Assembly: GCA_030268105.1 (NCBI GenBank)
Contig: BSDZ01000079.1
Span: 2,361,501 to 2,425,500 of the forward strand
Direction: 5' to 3'
Origin: Volvox africanus
Taxonomy: Eukaryota; Chlorophyta; Chlorophyceae; Chlamydomonadales; Volvocaceae
Length of the DNA stretch: 64,000 nt
This document shows positions 1-12,100 of this stretch, piece by piece. The notes under the pieces were generated by a model, which saw only the letters and a program-made list of their open reading frames with translations, was not told the origin of the DNA and did no database searches. The position numbers and the translations under genes were made by a program. Numbering within the stretch: the stretch's first letter is position 1; each line of letters opens with the position of its first letter.

Positions 1-1105
1 CCTGAGCGAAAGGGACCCATCGCTGCTACTGCTACTGCTACTGCTATTGCTACTACTACTGCAGCTGCTAAATCTCTTGAAATGAAATTGTTTAATGCAG
101 CTTCGGAGCCAAAGGATGTTGGTTCATCGTCGTGGCCCGCTGATCGGGCGATGGCGGCGGCGGCGGCTGACCCGCAGGCCGCAGCGGCCAACAGCAGAGT
201 TAGGTTAGACGGCCTTGTGCGCGGCATGCTGGAGGGTGTCGATATTGACGCATTGACTGTGTCGTCGTACGAGTCGTTTTGTGCCACGTGGCGTTTGGAT
301 GACAAGGTGCTGGAGGCGCAGCTGCTGGCTTGTACGGCGGAGGACTGGTTGCGGAAAGCGGAGGACGGCGCATGGCTGCAGAAACAGGTGTGTATATCGT
401 ACTGGCGTATCCTCCAGTATGGAGAAGAACGAAGTTGACGGAGCGAGGTCCTCCACATCAGATTACGGCTTCGCCTTCCTTCCCCCTGCCTAACTACCTA
501 CCGACCTAACTACCTGACTACTTATCTGATTCGCCACTCAGGTGGGCAACTCCTACACGGCTTGTGTGTGGCAAGGTCTAGCCGGTCTGCTCTGGCGACG
601 AGGTGGCCAACTGGCTGGCGAGCGCGTGCTGCTCTTCTCATTTGGCTCCGGGACCATCGCGTCTTTGCTAAGCCTCGTACCGCGTGGCGGCGGCAGCTCC
701 AGCGCCGGCGGAACCTTGGCTGCCGGCGAGGCCGCATTTCCCCCAGGGGTTCAGCCTGTGCAGACAGAGCCTGCTGGCAGGAGCTATGTGGACAGGACTA
801 AGGCTGCTGTTGCCGTGGATGGTGAGGAGAAGTGCGGGCAAGGAGGAGGCGTCGAGAACGGTCCCAGCGACCCGCGGTTCACTTTGGAGGCCATGCAACA
901 AGCACTCAATCTTGAGGATCGGCTGCAGGCCCGAGTACGGCGCACTGTTGAGGCCTTTAATGCAGTGTCAGCACAGGTAGCGGCGTCATACGTGCGTCCG
1001 GTGCCGTACGAGCCCCCGGGTGACGTGGCAGATTTGGCCACGGGCTCGTACTACCTGGCACGAGTGGACGAGCACAGCAGGCGGTGGTACGAGCGGAAGG
1101 CGTAG
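1..1105 (+). CDS. HMGS: HMG-CoA synthase, C-terminal part (5' end outside window)
   Basis: Exons 1-387 (open from the left edge) and 542-1105 join in phase 0 through a GT-AG intron and give the last 316 residues, stop TAG. HMG-CoA synthase condenses acetoacetyl-CoA with acetyl-CoA. Family landmarks seen: SLEMKLFNAASEP and SYESFCATWR near the start, then LLACTAEDWL, VGNSYTACVWQGLAGLL right after the intron (the NMYTASLY block of the family), LAGERVLLFSFGSG (family GKRI-FSYGSG), and a C-terminus ending SYYLARVDEHSRRWYERKA, equivalent to the YLVRVDEKHRRTYARRP tail of animal enzymes. The catalytic Cys/His region must lie upstream. A Gly/Ser/Ala-rich insert follows FSFGSG (about residues 155-190 of the fragment). 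No targeting tail is visible. The role could be the mevalonate pathway or leucine/ketone metabolism; the fragment cannot tell which. Confidence 0.85.
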
Positions 1106-1218
1106 ACGAGCAGCAGCAATGATTTATTTGTATTATAAGGCTAATAAAAAGCAAAGCCTGGGCGACGTTGTGTTTAGATTATATATATTGTTTCTCGTGT
1201 TGATGAAGGTCGGCAAAT

Positions 1219-1223
1219 GTAAT
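1219..1223 (+). promoter_or_regulatory. Candidate TGTAA polyadenylation signal of the HMG-CoA synthase gene
   Basis: TGTAA is the usual volvocine poly(A) motif. This one lies 114 nt after the stop codon in AT-rich sequence. An AATAAA-like run (taataaaaag, about 1141) is an alternative. Confidence 0.45.
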
Positions 1224-2946
1224 TTTGACATTTTTGACAAAACTGTTTAGATCGCAGAAGGATGGTGTGAACATAAATATATATGATGACGAACAGTTTA
1301 AGGATTGGCTGAGATGTCTTTCCTTATGGTGACAGTTTCCAATAATAACATAGCCTCTCCGAAAGGTAGCGTTGACTGCCACTAAAGTGGGAGGTCTTGC
1401 TACGGGGAGCTGCTCCGCATCATGCTATGCGCGGGGCAGGGGCAGGGGCAGGGGCAGGGGGCTGATGGGCTCTTCGGCGCCTTCTCCCGTCCTTTGGCGC
1501 AAAGACTGATGGCAGCCCGGATGGGCGTTAGTCCGGATCACTTGTTACCAACACGTGAGGTGGGTTTGTCGGTAACGTGCCGTCATTTGCCCGTGGCAAG
1601 TGGTGGAGAAGTGGACAGTTGTTTTTATCAGTATCATTGTTTGGTTGGGAGTTGATGGTTCAGTTTTTTCCAGATTGACAGCCTAGCAGTGCCATTTGTG
1701 CAGCGATGAAGATGCGATGTAGATGGGTAGGGTTTACTTACGGTATGAATGGGAAGAACCTTAGCAGGTTGGATAGCGTACCAAGTGCACAGTACCACAA
1801 GGCATACGGTTAGATGCACACCCCTCACCACCCCGCCCCTCCTCCATCTGTTCGCCTGCCCTCTCAATCGAACGCAAGTTGGTTAATCCTTGTGCTACTT
1901 CCGCCTCACCAGGTTTTGACCTGACATTGCACGTGGATTTGACCGCACCTGCCTGGGAGCTGCGTGGATGTAACGGACAGGTAGTAGTTCAACAATTAAG
2001 TCCGCCACTCCTTGACGCACGCCAGGCTGCTAGTATAGTATACTATAGTATAGTATTACATCAAGGCGCCGTCTTCCTGGCAGGCAGGCACCGGGGCCCT
2101 TCTGCCCGGGGGAGGAGAGTTTGTGTGTGTGTGTGTGAGTATGGCACTTTCCACGTAGACGCCTTTTTAGCGCTTCCCTGCCACTTGCAGTGCCTGCTAC
2201 CGATGTAGGGGTGACCCCCGTCTGGTGAGGGTTTGATGTCGGGAATAAGCCACGCCTTGTTGGCCTGCAGCAGGACGCAAGGACCACGACTATAGCATAG
2301 GGAGGTAAGTCGTCCTGCTGGTGGTGGTGTCATTGAGGCGGTGGGGTGGGAGGGTGGAATCCGGAAGATGTCCTGCTGGCAAAGCCGCTTCTCTTCCTGC
2401 TATCACACCCTTGTAAGTGCTCCTTTATGGGGAGCTATCAACAGTCTGTTACATTTACGCAAGTCCTTGGACTACCAAGGATGACTACCAAGATGCACTA
2501 CCTGGCGCCACCTTTCATCCGTCCGGTGATTACACCCTCCCCCATCCACTCCCCCAGTGCTCAGTACTCAGCCCCGTAGTACATAACACATCACATATCG
2601 CGGATGCTGCTGTTCGGCCCTCCAGGAATGGTGATGGCATCTCTGGCCATGGCCGTGCCTCAGACCCTCTACCCCCCCCCCTCCTCCATCTCGTCCCACG
2701 ATGCAGGGCGCATCTCATGGGGAGAGGGTTGCCTTTGCCTCCTCCTACAATGCCATCTTCCCAACGAGCCACATATCCACATATCCAATCAACTACCTTC
2801 CCAAGAACTGAGGGTTTTCTCTTCTCTGTCACTTCAGCTCACACCGCCCGCTCACGTCCGCCTTATATCTCCGCATTTCAAGCCCTCCTGTCATGCCGCG
2901 AGTGCGCTTCGTCTTCTTTCTACGCTAAATATCGCTTGCCCCGTCA

Positions 2947-2951
2947 TTACA
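2947..2951 (-). promoter_or_regulatory. Candidate TGTAA polyadenylation signal of the tandem-AAA gene
   Basis: TTACA on + reads TGTAA on the gene strand, about 155 nt beyond the proposed stop at 3104-3106. That spacing supports ending the gene there. Confidence 0.4.
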
Positions 2952-3103
2952 TCCGTACTACTCAAGACATAGCCTTCATCGCTCCTCCTCTGTTTTTGCT
3001 GTTCCATTCACACGCACGCACACGCACACACACACACCACCTCCACAACCACCCCATCCTTGTGGTCCCAAAACCCGAAGCACCTGCTTCAAACCCTAAG
3101 CGT

Positions 3104-6100
3104 TCAAAGGTACATCGCCCGCACCTGTTGCCTAATGGTGCCCTCCCCCCGGTTGGCCTCCTCCGCTGCCTCCGCAGTCAGGTCGCCCATGCTGACGGCA
3201 CCGCCAGAGGACGCGTCGGCGCCCGCCGTCATGCGCAGCGCCGCGCGTGTGGCGGCTCGGATGACGGCGTTACGGATTGCGCCTCCTGAAAGCTCGTAGC
3301 GATCGCCAAGTGCCGACCAGTCCACGTCGCCTGTCTTGTCGAAGACAGCGATCCGTGTGAAGAGAACATCATGCACACGTGTTTGGGGGTGGAAGACGAA
3401 AACATGGGATATACATGAGACTGCTGTGGGGGGGGGAATGCAGTGAAAGCAATGACCAGCTTTCGAGGGTATCATCATCCTCGCTACAAAACTGGCGGAA
3501 AGGATGAAGAGGAGGTGAAAGTGAAAATCGAGGGGGGTAGAGGCGGGTAGAGGCGGGTAGAGGCGGAATCTGGGCAAAACTTGGACGTGGTCACGAAAAT
3601 ACAAGGCTGCACGCATGTAAGGGTTTGCCGTGCAGATGGAGGCGCAGGCACAGACCCTACCAGGATGACAGGTTACGGTACCCGGGTGCAGCAGGCAGGT
3701 CACGGTGTGTTCACGAGACGAGAGGGGTACGACGGGTGGGACGCGAGAGGCAACAGACCGGCCTTGCGAAGGCAAGTAAAACCACCAGGATAATACTACC
3801 AGTGATAGTACTACCAGTGATTGTTAAGGTGGAAAATGCCAGACCGTGTGTGCTTTTCGCATGTAGTCCTGCCGCTGACATGTCTAACGTAACCTGCCTA
3901 AAGAAAACCCACCGCAGAGTCAAAGCAGCAGGATCAATAGCATTTGTTCCTTTCCTTCATATAGTAGGAGTAATGAGTAGTGAACCCGTGATACATTGCT
4001 GTACGCAGATTTCGCTCTGAATGACGTACTGGTGCGTTATGAGGCTGCAGGAGCAGCTGCTCACCCCTACACCCCTACACCCCTACACCCACCCGCCAGC
4101 GGGGTCTGTTGCGGCACCGCAGCGCGCCAAAGCTTGGCTCTCAGCGCCGCGTCCGGCATAGGGAAGTTGAGCATGAAGCGAATGCGGCGGTGAAAGGCCT
4201 TATCAATGGCGGTTGGCTGGTTGGTGATCAGCACCACGATGCCGGTGTGGGTTTCCAGGTGGTAAAGCAGAACACCCACATCCATGGCTGCATACCTGAA
4301 AATGTGGAAGAGAAAAATATGGAGGCACAGCAGCGGCGCCAACGGGGACAGGGGACATGTGCTGAAGGGGGTCTGATCTCCAAGGCCCTTGCCTCCCTGC
4401 CTCCCTACCTACTCCTCGTTTCCTTGGTTCGTACATTGCAGCTCTACCCTTAAGCTACAGTTTTCGTTCTCTCGTTCTGCCTCCCTCCTCCCTCCTCCCT
4501 CCTCCCTCCTCCCTCCTCCCTCCTCCCTCCTCCCTCCTCCCTCCTCCCTCCTCCCTCCTCCCTCCTCCCTCCTCCCTCCTCCCTCCTCCCTCCTCCCTCC
4601 TCCCTCCTCCCTCCTCCCTCCTCCCTCCTCCCTCCTCCCTCCTCCCTCCTCCCTCCTCCCTCCTCCCTCCTCCCTCCTCCCTCCTCCCTCCTCCCTCCTC
4701 CCTCCTCCCTCCTCCCTCCTCCCTCCTCCCTCCTCCCTCCTCCCTCCTCCCTCCTCCCTCCTCCCTCCTCCCTCCTCCCTCCTCCCTCCTCCCTCCTCCC
4801 TCCTCCCTCCTCCCTCCTCCCTCCTCCCTCCTCCCTCCTCCCTCCTCCCTCCTCCCTCCTCCCTCCTCCCTCCTCCCTCCTCCCTCCTCCCTCCTCCCTC
4901 CCCCCTCCCCTTCCCCCCTCCCCTCCTCCCCTCCTCCCCTGCCAATTCCTCACCCCTTTTTCCCACCTGTCTGTAGCGGAGCTCATCTCCGTGGGTCGTG
5001 TGCCGAACAGCCCCTCCGCCTCATCAAACACAAGCACTGCATCGAGAGCGCGGGCGTCAGCGAACAGCGCATCGATGTTTTTGGGCGTGTCACCCACCCA
5101 CTTGGACACAAGGCCTGCGCAGTTGACCACCTGAGGGGGCATTTGTGCATCCGGTATCGGGAGTTGAGGGTGCGGGGGAGTGAAGACGTGTGTGTATGTG
5201 TGTACATATGTGTATGTGTATTCATGTAATATATGAAAGCGTGTTCCAAGAGGCCAAACGACACCGGTTTGGTGTGTCAAGTGGCAGCGGGAAAGGATGG
5301 AGACAGAATAAGGCGCCACACGGAAACATTGGACCATTTTTACGACACTTGTACGAAATTACGACAAGGGGGAAACCTGAGAATGTTAAGGTTTATAGTG
5401 AGTCCCCGGCCACCCCGCCCTCAAGGTCACCTTTAGGGGTCGGCCCGTCTCGTATCCCACAGCCTCCGCCGCGAGCGTCTTGCCTGTTCCGGGTGGCCCG
5501 TAGAACAGGCACGTAGTGCCGGACAGATCGCCACCTGCTCCGAAACCCCATTGCCCTACCAGCACCGCACGAGCCTTCTCGTGCTGTACAATCTACGTGG
5601 CAAAACAGAGGGGACAAATTGTGGCCGAACGATTACCCGTACATCTCTTCCTACGGTTCTATACGGAAGTGGGTTTCGTTCCCTCTCCCCCCCAACCGGT
5701 AGAAAGGAGCTGCAGCACCACCGCATCCCACACACTGGATGTCAGCAAACAGTGTACAGTGGTTGGCACAGCTCTGAGCAGCCTCGTAGGTTCATGTGAA
5801 CCATGGGTCCGTTGTCATTAGCACCCAAAAGTTACCGTTTTTAACTCATACAAATGCTTTCTGGTGAGACATGCGTCCGTTGTCCTCGTTAACCGGTGAA
5901 TGCCCGCATTCACTTACCTTCTCCAGCTGCTCCTTCAGCGATGTCTGCAGCAGCACCTCCTCCAGGCCCCTTTGAGGAACTCGCTGCCGGTCTTGGTCCT
6001 GCAGGGATCCACGGGAGGTGTTTGATGCTTGATGAAGCTTGATGCTTGGTGGTGGTGGTGGTGGGGAGAGAAAGTCGAATAAACAAGACATGATGTGCGG

Positions 6101-9100
6101 GGTTTCTTACAGTGCGTGGTGTGCAGATATGTGGTGCCCCCAAACGAAGCGCCAACCCACTACAGGAGCCTACTGGCGCTGTGTGCGGTTAGTGCGAAAG
6201 GGGGGGTAGGGGGAGGGAACCCCGATAGGGAAATCTCACGAAGTGGGACACGGATCAAGGGTCTGTGAATCAGGAGTTTGCCAGCAAATTGAATCACGAA
6301 ATTCTCCTTTTGGAAGAGAAGTCCAGGAGAGTAGAAGGCTCACACACACAGATACACATACACGCACACCCCGGCCCCCCCATCTAAGAGCGCACCTTAA
6401 GACGTAAGGCCCCGCGGAGCTGCAGCGCGGCGCCAGCCAGGATGTCGGCCTGCGGCATGCAGCAGCGGAGCAACCAGCGTCAAGCGGGCCGTGCAGAAGC
6501 ACGACCCAGAGTGACGGCGAACACCACAACAGGGCGGAAATGGAGTGCGAACTATAACCAGTAGCAATATCAGTGGCAGTAGCAGTAGCAGTCAGGGGGG
6601 TAGCAATAGCAGTAGCAGTCAGGGGGGTAGCAGTAGCTGTAGCAGCGACCGTAACGACAGGTCAGAACCTACATGGCTCAGGGAGACCGCCTCGCCCTCC
6701 TTGCACCGCGAGGTGGCCTTGGACAACGCCGCCTGCGAGAAAGAGGAGACCAGAAACGGCCACAGGGGCTGATGTACGGGGGCCGGCTTGCAGACGATAC
6801 ATACACACACAGCTACCCCCCTCCCCCTGGGACTTCAAAAACTGCTATCGACACCCCATTCCTCCCACACCAACTACCCATTTCCCGCCCCTCCTCTTCA
6901 CACCGCCACCACTACGTTGTAAACGCTGCAAGACAAACCGCGCGTCTCCGAGCTGAGGGCCCCCCAACACTTCCCTGCGGTAACCGCCAGCGCCGCCCGT
7001 CTCCCCTCCCCCTCCCTCCCCCTTCCAGAAGGCCAGGAATGATTTCCCACCTGCACTGCGTTCTTGATGTATCCCCCTGACAGCTCGTACTTGAGCGCCA
7101 GAGCGGGCAGGTTGACGTCCGGCTGCGCAACGAGTGTGTGTGTGTGTGTGTGTATGGGCTTACCCTTACATGTGTTGGCTGCTTGGGAAAGGAGACAGGT
7201 AATATCCTTTGTTGCAGACTCTATCCACCCTATTACCAACCCCAACTCCAACCCCGTATACGTTCGGGGAACATACGATGTGTTTGGGAACGGTCCGACA
7301 GAACGGGCAGGGGCTTTGCGTCTGGTTATCCCCCCAAGACCACAGCGCCCGTTTCTCTTACCCGTTCCGCCCACCATGGCCCTTACGGGGAGTTTACTGC
7401 GTGCACTCAACCTCACGCCACGGGTGACTGTGGTGCTTCCTAGCCTTCATGACTTCCTTGTCATGGCAACCCTCTCCCTACCAGGCCCGCACCTCCAGGT
7501 TGCATGCGGGCGGGAGCTGCTTCTTCCATATCTCTAGTCGCTGCAAGTGATCTGGCCGCCGGAACTCAAACGCCATCGTGATGCGGCGGTGCATCGCCTC
7601 GTCGATGTCGTGGGGTCTGTCGAGTCGGGTTCAAGGGGGTCGGGCAGGGCAGGGTTCAAGGGGGTCGGGCGGGGCAGGGTTCAAGGGGGTTCAAGGGGCC
7701 CGGGCGGAGTGGGGTTGAAGAGGAAGTCGAAAAAAAGGAATTATGGTGCTGATACTGAAGGAACGAGAACTAAACGTGAAGATTGGATGATGGCTGATGG
7801 CGTCCCAAGTGGGAAAAGGAAAGGAGCTGTGGTGTAAACCAGGTAGTCGCCAAGGCCACAAATTAAGGCATTAAAACGAAAAAGAGAAACCGCGCATATG
7901 TATACTATCGGCCTTATTGCTGGCGGCGAAGTGAAAGACGTGTTGAGTTCAAGGCGAAGCTGACCTGACATTGGTGCTGGCGCTGTCTTGAGAGTGTACC
8001 TCCCGACCCACCTGTAAAGCGAACCTACATGCGCCTGAACCCAACCAACCCATCCACCCAACACGGCAAGCTCGAAGTGCGCGCTCGTACCAACCGAACC
8101 AACCGCGGTTCCGCACGAAATTACTCACCTGGGGCAACGGCGGCGGTAGCAATCGTAATAGCAAGGATGTGCGTATGTGGGGGGAAGAAGAAGAGTAAGC
8201 CCAAGGACAGAGGAGAACAGAGGAAGCCGAGTGGGCACAAGTCCAAGGCAGTAAGAACAACGCGACGGACGCATGCACCCAATCAGGAAAATGCCGCTGA
8301 GTTCGAGGGGAAGCAAGTAACAGGTTGAGTGAAGAAAAGAATGTAATCTAAAACGAGGATGGAAGGACGTATATAATAGGGTGGAAGCGTAGGGCGTAGG
8401 CGTACGGAAGGCAAAAATTCCGGAGGAAACGTGAGATGGGAAGCAAGGGTTGTTTGGTACTAGCAGATATAACATAGGGGCTCGTGGTGATACAAGGGTG
8501 AAAGGGGTTGAAGGGGGTTGAAGAGGCCCCGGCAAATGTCGCGCTTTTATTAAACCCGAGCGCTGTCGGTGCTACGTTAATTGGAATGTTTACTAATACG
8601 GTTTAGGGAATGGGTTTCACGGTTGGGTTGTAAGCCATTTTCCCCGTCTACTGCTTACCGGTTTGTGGCCATGATGGTGATGCCGTCGTATCGTTCTACC
8701 TCCGTTAGCAGCATGTTGACGGTGTGGGAGCCCCGCTCGCGGTCCTCGAAGATGGACTCACATCTGCGACACAAGCGAAGAGAGAAGACGAGCTACGTGT
8801 TGATCACGCCCCGGAGCAATTCAATTCAATTCGCATGGCTTCAACTCGTCCCGGACAGAGAACTTACTCGTCAAAGAACAGTAGCGCGTCGTGGATCTTG
8901 GCCTCCCTATGGGGCATGGGGCATGGGGCATGGGGCATGGGGCATGGGGCATGGGGCATGGGGCATGGGGCATGGGGCATGGGGCATGGGGCATGGGGCA
9001 TGGGGCATGGGGCATGGGGCATGGGGCATGGGGCATGGGGCATGGGGCATGGGGCATGGGGCATGGGGCATGGGGCATGGGGCATGGGGCATTGCAGCGT

Positions 9101-12100
9101 AAACCGGTGAAAGAATAGTTTAGGCTCCAATCCTCATCCTGGATGGACGGATATTGGGGTAAGCGGAGGCTCGAGGTGAGCGACTTCCCCGTCCTCTTCC
9201 ATACTGACGCTATGTATTGTGTGATGCCTCAGGCGGTGAGTCCGAGCCCATACACGTGTACGGCGCCGCCCTTCTGAACTCAACTGCCGCCAGAACGTCA
9301 AACCACAGGCCGCTGAATGGCGTCTTAATGATGTGGGAAGGAGTGTGAGGAGTATGGGACAGACAGACAGACAGACAGACAGACTGACTGACTGACTGAC
9401 CTGAAAATGAAGCGTACGACCTCACCCGCCTGGTTCTGGCCCAGGGAAGGGAAGTTGATGAGCAGTACTGCAAAGGGGGGGGGTCGGGGAACTAAAGCGG
9501 ATATGCGGACGATTCGCTGTTGGCCGCCGCTGTCCAACAAAAGGCCATTATGAAGTCACCAGTACGAGCCGCGCACAATGTCATCTGTTCCTAACCCACC
9601 CCGGTTCCCACGGTCTTCTACCTCTGGGTGGAAGAACCAGCAGCACAATAAATACATAGAACTCGTGTTTAGCACGCAGGGTTTCGGAGTTATCACTGCA
9701 ACGTCCTCCTCCAGCAGGGGCAAGCAGTACCACGCGCTTTCATCGCAGCTCTATCACGAAGCTTCCCAGGCACTCGTGTTGCGGCGGCTAACCCGCCCCC
9801 TCCAATTACCCTTCTTTCCCACGTGGTGTGCCACCGCATTAGCCATCATCGTCTTTCCAACTCCCGAGGCGCCGTGAAACAGAAGCACCAGACCACCGCC
9901 CGGACCTGAAATGGCAGGTCGCGATGGGGAGTTGAGTTTGGGCATGTGAGCCAAAGATTAGTAGAGAGAGGAGGATAGACGGGAGGATAGACGGGGGATA
10001 AGACGAATGAACGAAACATGATACCGCTGTTGGCGCTGCTTTAAAGCATGACTAGCCGCGATGGTGGAGGATGTCGTCTAGTTCAATCCAAGCTAGGTAG
10101 GGTACGTGAAAACGTTGGAACGTAAACCAGGTAGCCGCCTAGGCCGCAAATAAAAGCCGGGAATAAGGCAATATAATCCGTAATATAGGGAGGAAGAGGG
10201 GGGGAGGAGGAGGAGGGGGAAGGAGGAGGAAGAAGGGGAGGAGGAGGGGGAGGGGGAGGAGGAGGGGGAGGGGGAGGAGGAGGGGGAGGGGGAAGAGGAG
10301 GAGGAGGAAGAGGGGGGGAGGGTTCGGCGCTGCACCATTGTATCAGTCCAGAGTCTACGCAATGATAGATGTGCTGTCCCTTATGTCTTATGTCTTATGT
10401 CTTATGTGTGCTGTCCATTGCAAAAATAGTTGAGAGCACAGCTTTTGAACTTTTGGTTGAGACAGCGACATGTGCGAGATACATGTAGCACCGCCTCAAC
10501 CAGTTCTACCATAACGTAACCAAGTTCTTATACCGAATGATGACCGCGTAACAGACAGGTCATTTTTAAGTGAAACCCCATAACACTCACCGGCCTGTCT
10601 GCTACGCCGCCTCCCTCGACAGTCCCAATCCTAATCCCGCGCTGACTTGACCTGCAGTCTGTCGTACTCCATCCCCCCTAGCACCCTTCTTTATCCTCCG
10701 TGTGCCAGTCCTCACGGCCCAGCCCAGCCCGCCCCGACCAACTGACCAACTGATCAACCGACTACACGACTAACCAAGCATCAAACTCACCGGTGTCCAT
10801 GCCCAAAGCCGTGCGCGCCTTCTTGAAGCGAGAGAAATTCTCCACCGTCTCCACAATCAGCTGTACGACGGGGCGAGGGGATACTCATTACGGCACGGCA
10901 CGCCAGGACCCATTAGTGTACATTCATAAACGCGGGGCACGCGGTACGGCAGAACCCCCCTTCGCCCGGACGACACCGGGGTATCCGACATGATGGCATG
11001 AGGATTGGCGTCGGACAGCCGGACGGTGCCCGTCCCCGTGGCCCCTCACAGCCCCGTACGGCCCTTTACGGCCCCGTACAGCTCCGTACAGCTCCTTACG
11101 GGCCCGTACAGTCCTCACCTGTTTTTGCTCAGCGGGCAGTACCACGTCCTCCAGCCGCACGTAGGACGGGAAGTAGAGGTGGGAGCCGTCCACCATGTCC
11201 GAGAACTCCGTGTCCAGGCCCACTAGGAAATCCAGCATTCGCCGGTCGAGATCCACGCCCTGCAGCGGGACGGGCGAGGCGAGAAAAGAGGGGCCCCGCT
11301 CCGGTGTGTAAGCCGAGCTTGATAAGCTAATTAATGAAAGTTTGCAGCACTTATGGATATAATCAGAGGGATGTACCAAGGAAAACCTCTATATCCAGGC
11401 ATTATAAACAAAACGAAAAGGATCATTAAGGAGAAAGGTGGGGAAATGCGGGGATCAGATGCAATTAGAGTCTGACGATCAGGTGGATGTTGGAAAGGAA
11501 AGCGCCCCGCAATCGCTGCATTACGTCTTTCGTCTTTCTCATTCTCCTTTTATATGAATGATGTATCGCTCATCCTCACGGTCAGTAAACATAGCACAGC
11601 AGAGCATGACGTGACGCCCCACGACAGACGGGTTTAGGGATGGCGGTGGCGCCAGCACAGCACAGCACAGCACAGCACGGCGCACTTAGAACTTGACCGG
11701 GTGCAGGGCTTGACTACGCAGGACGGATCACAGGGAGACAGGAAATGCCGTACATACACGATAATATATACATACATACACATCTGTATGACGTACACGG
11801 TACATTACGTGTCGTATAAAGATGTTTCTGCCGTACCTGTTCCATAATATCCTTGGAGAAATCGGTGCCGTTGAGAGTCAAGATGCCGTCCTGCAGAGGG
11901 AAGGGTTCGGGGCGTGATCTGGAAAAGGACCAGCAGCTGGTTCCGGAGCATCAGTCCAGCGCTCAGTCCCCGAGTACCGGTTGAGGTCTGAGCGGCAGCA
12001 TGCGAGAAGTCATGCGGATTGACATGGTACCGACATTTCGATCATAATGATTCCAGATCAGACAGCCACGTGATATCGAAGTGCTTATTTGTTTTGAGGT

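Larger units (their letters stand above)
1106..3103. other. Spacer between convergent HMGS and AAA genes, with two unassigned exon-like blocks
   Basis: No gene could be assembled here. Two GC-rich stretches on the + strand look exon-like: 1386-1555 (contains GLFGAFSRPL and a GQGQGQG run from a GGGGCA repeat, followed by a possible GTGAGG donor) and about 1913-1980 (preceded by cctcaccag, followed by GTAGTA; reads FDLTLHVDLTAPAWELRGC). I recognise neither, and no start or stop could be attached. The spacer also holds a TA-rich palindrome near 2031-2058, a TG run near 2121-2138 and pyrimidine-rich tracts at 2660-3060. Confidence 0.4.
6673..9905 (-). other. AAA-1 domain of the tandem AAA protein
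   Basis: Exons 9810-9905 to 6673-6732. Walker A is GASGVGKT (about residues 859-866), lacking the usual GPPGTGKT prolines. Walker B is [18 protein letters not shown] (D914, E915), split by an intron inside the Glu codon (GA at 8868, A at 8763). The sensor-1 region reads ITIMATN, with the arginine-finger-like pair in AMHRRI (960-961), then the lid motif [13 protein letters not shown] (sensor-2 area). Both catalytic acidic residues are present, so ATP hydrolysis is plausible. The seven-base GGGGCAT array sits in the intron just before the Walker B exon (39 nt). Confidence 0.8.

Noticed and set aside
2417..3289. 290-codon + strand frame
   Set aside because: Low-complexity Pro/His/Ser composition, and it overlaps the last exon of the AAA gene on the other strand.
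4389..5337. Long open frames of SLLPPPS or GGRREE repeats on both strands
   Set aside because: They are read-through of the seven-base (CTCCCTC)60 array, which has no stops in several frames; it lies in an intron with consistent splice sites on both sides.
9232..9310. Possible exon between AAA-1 exons (reads [11 protein letters not shown])
   Set aside because: Joining 9401-9467 directly to 8868-8906 restores Arg-Glu-Ala-Lys in phase and matches the AAA fold; inserting this block breaks it.
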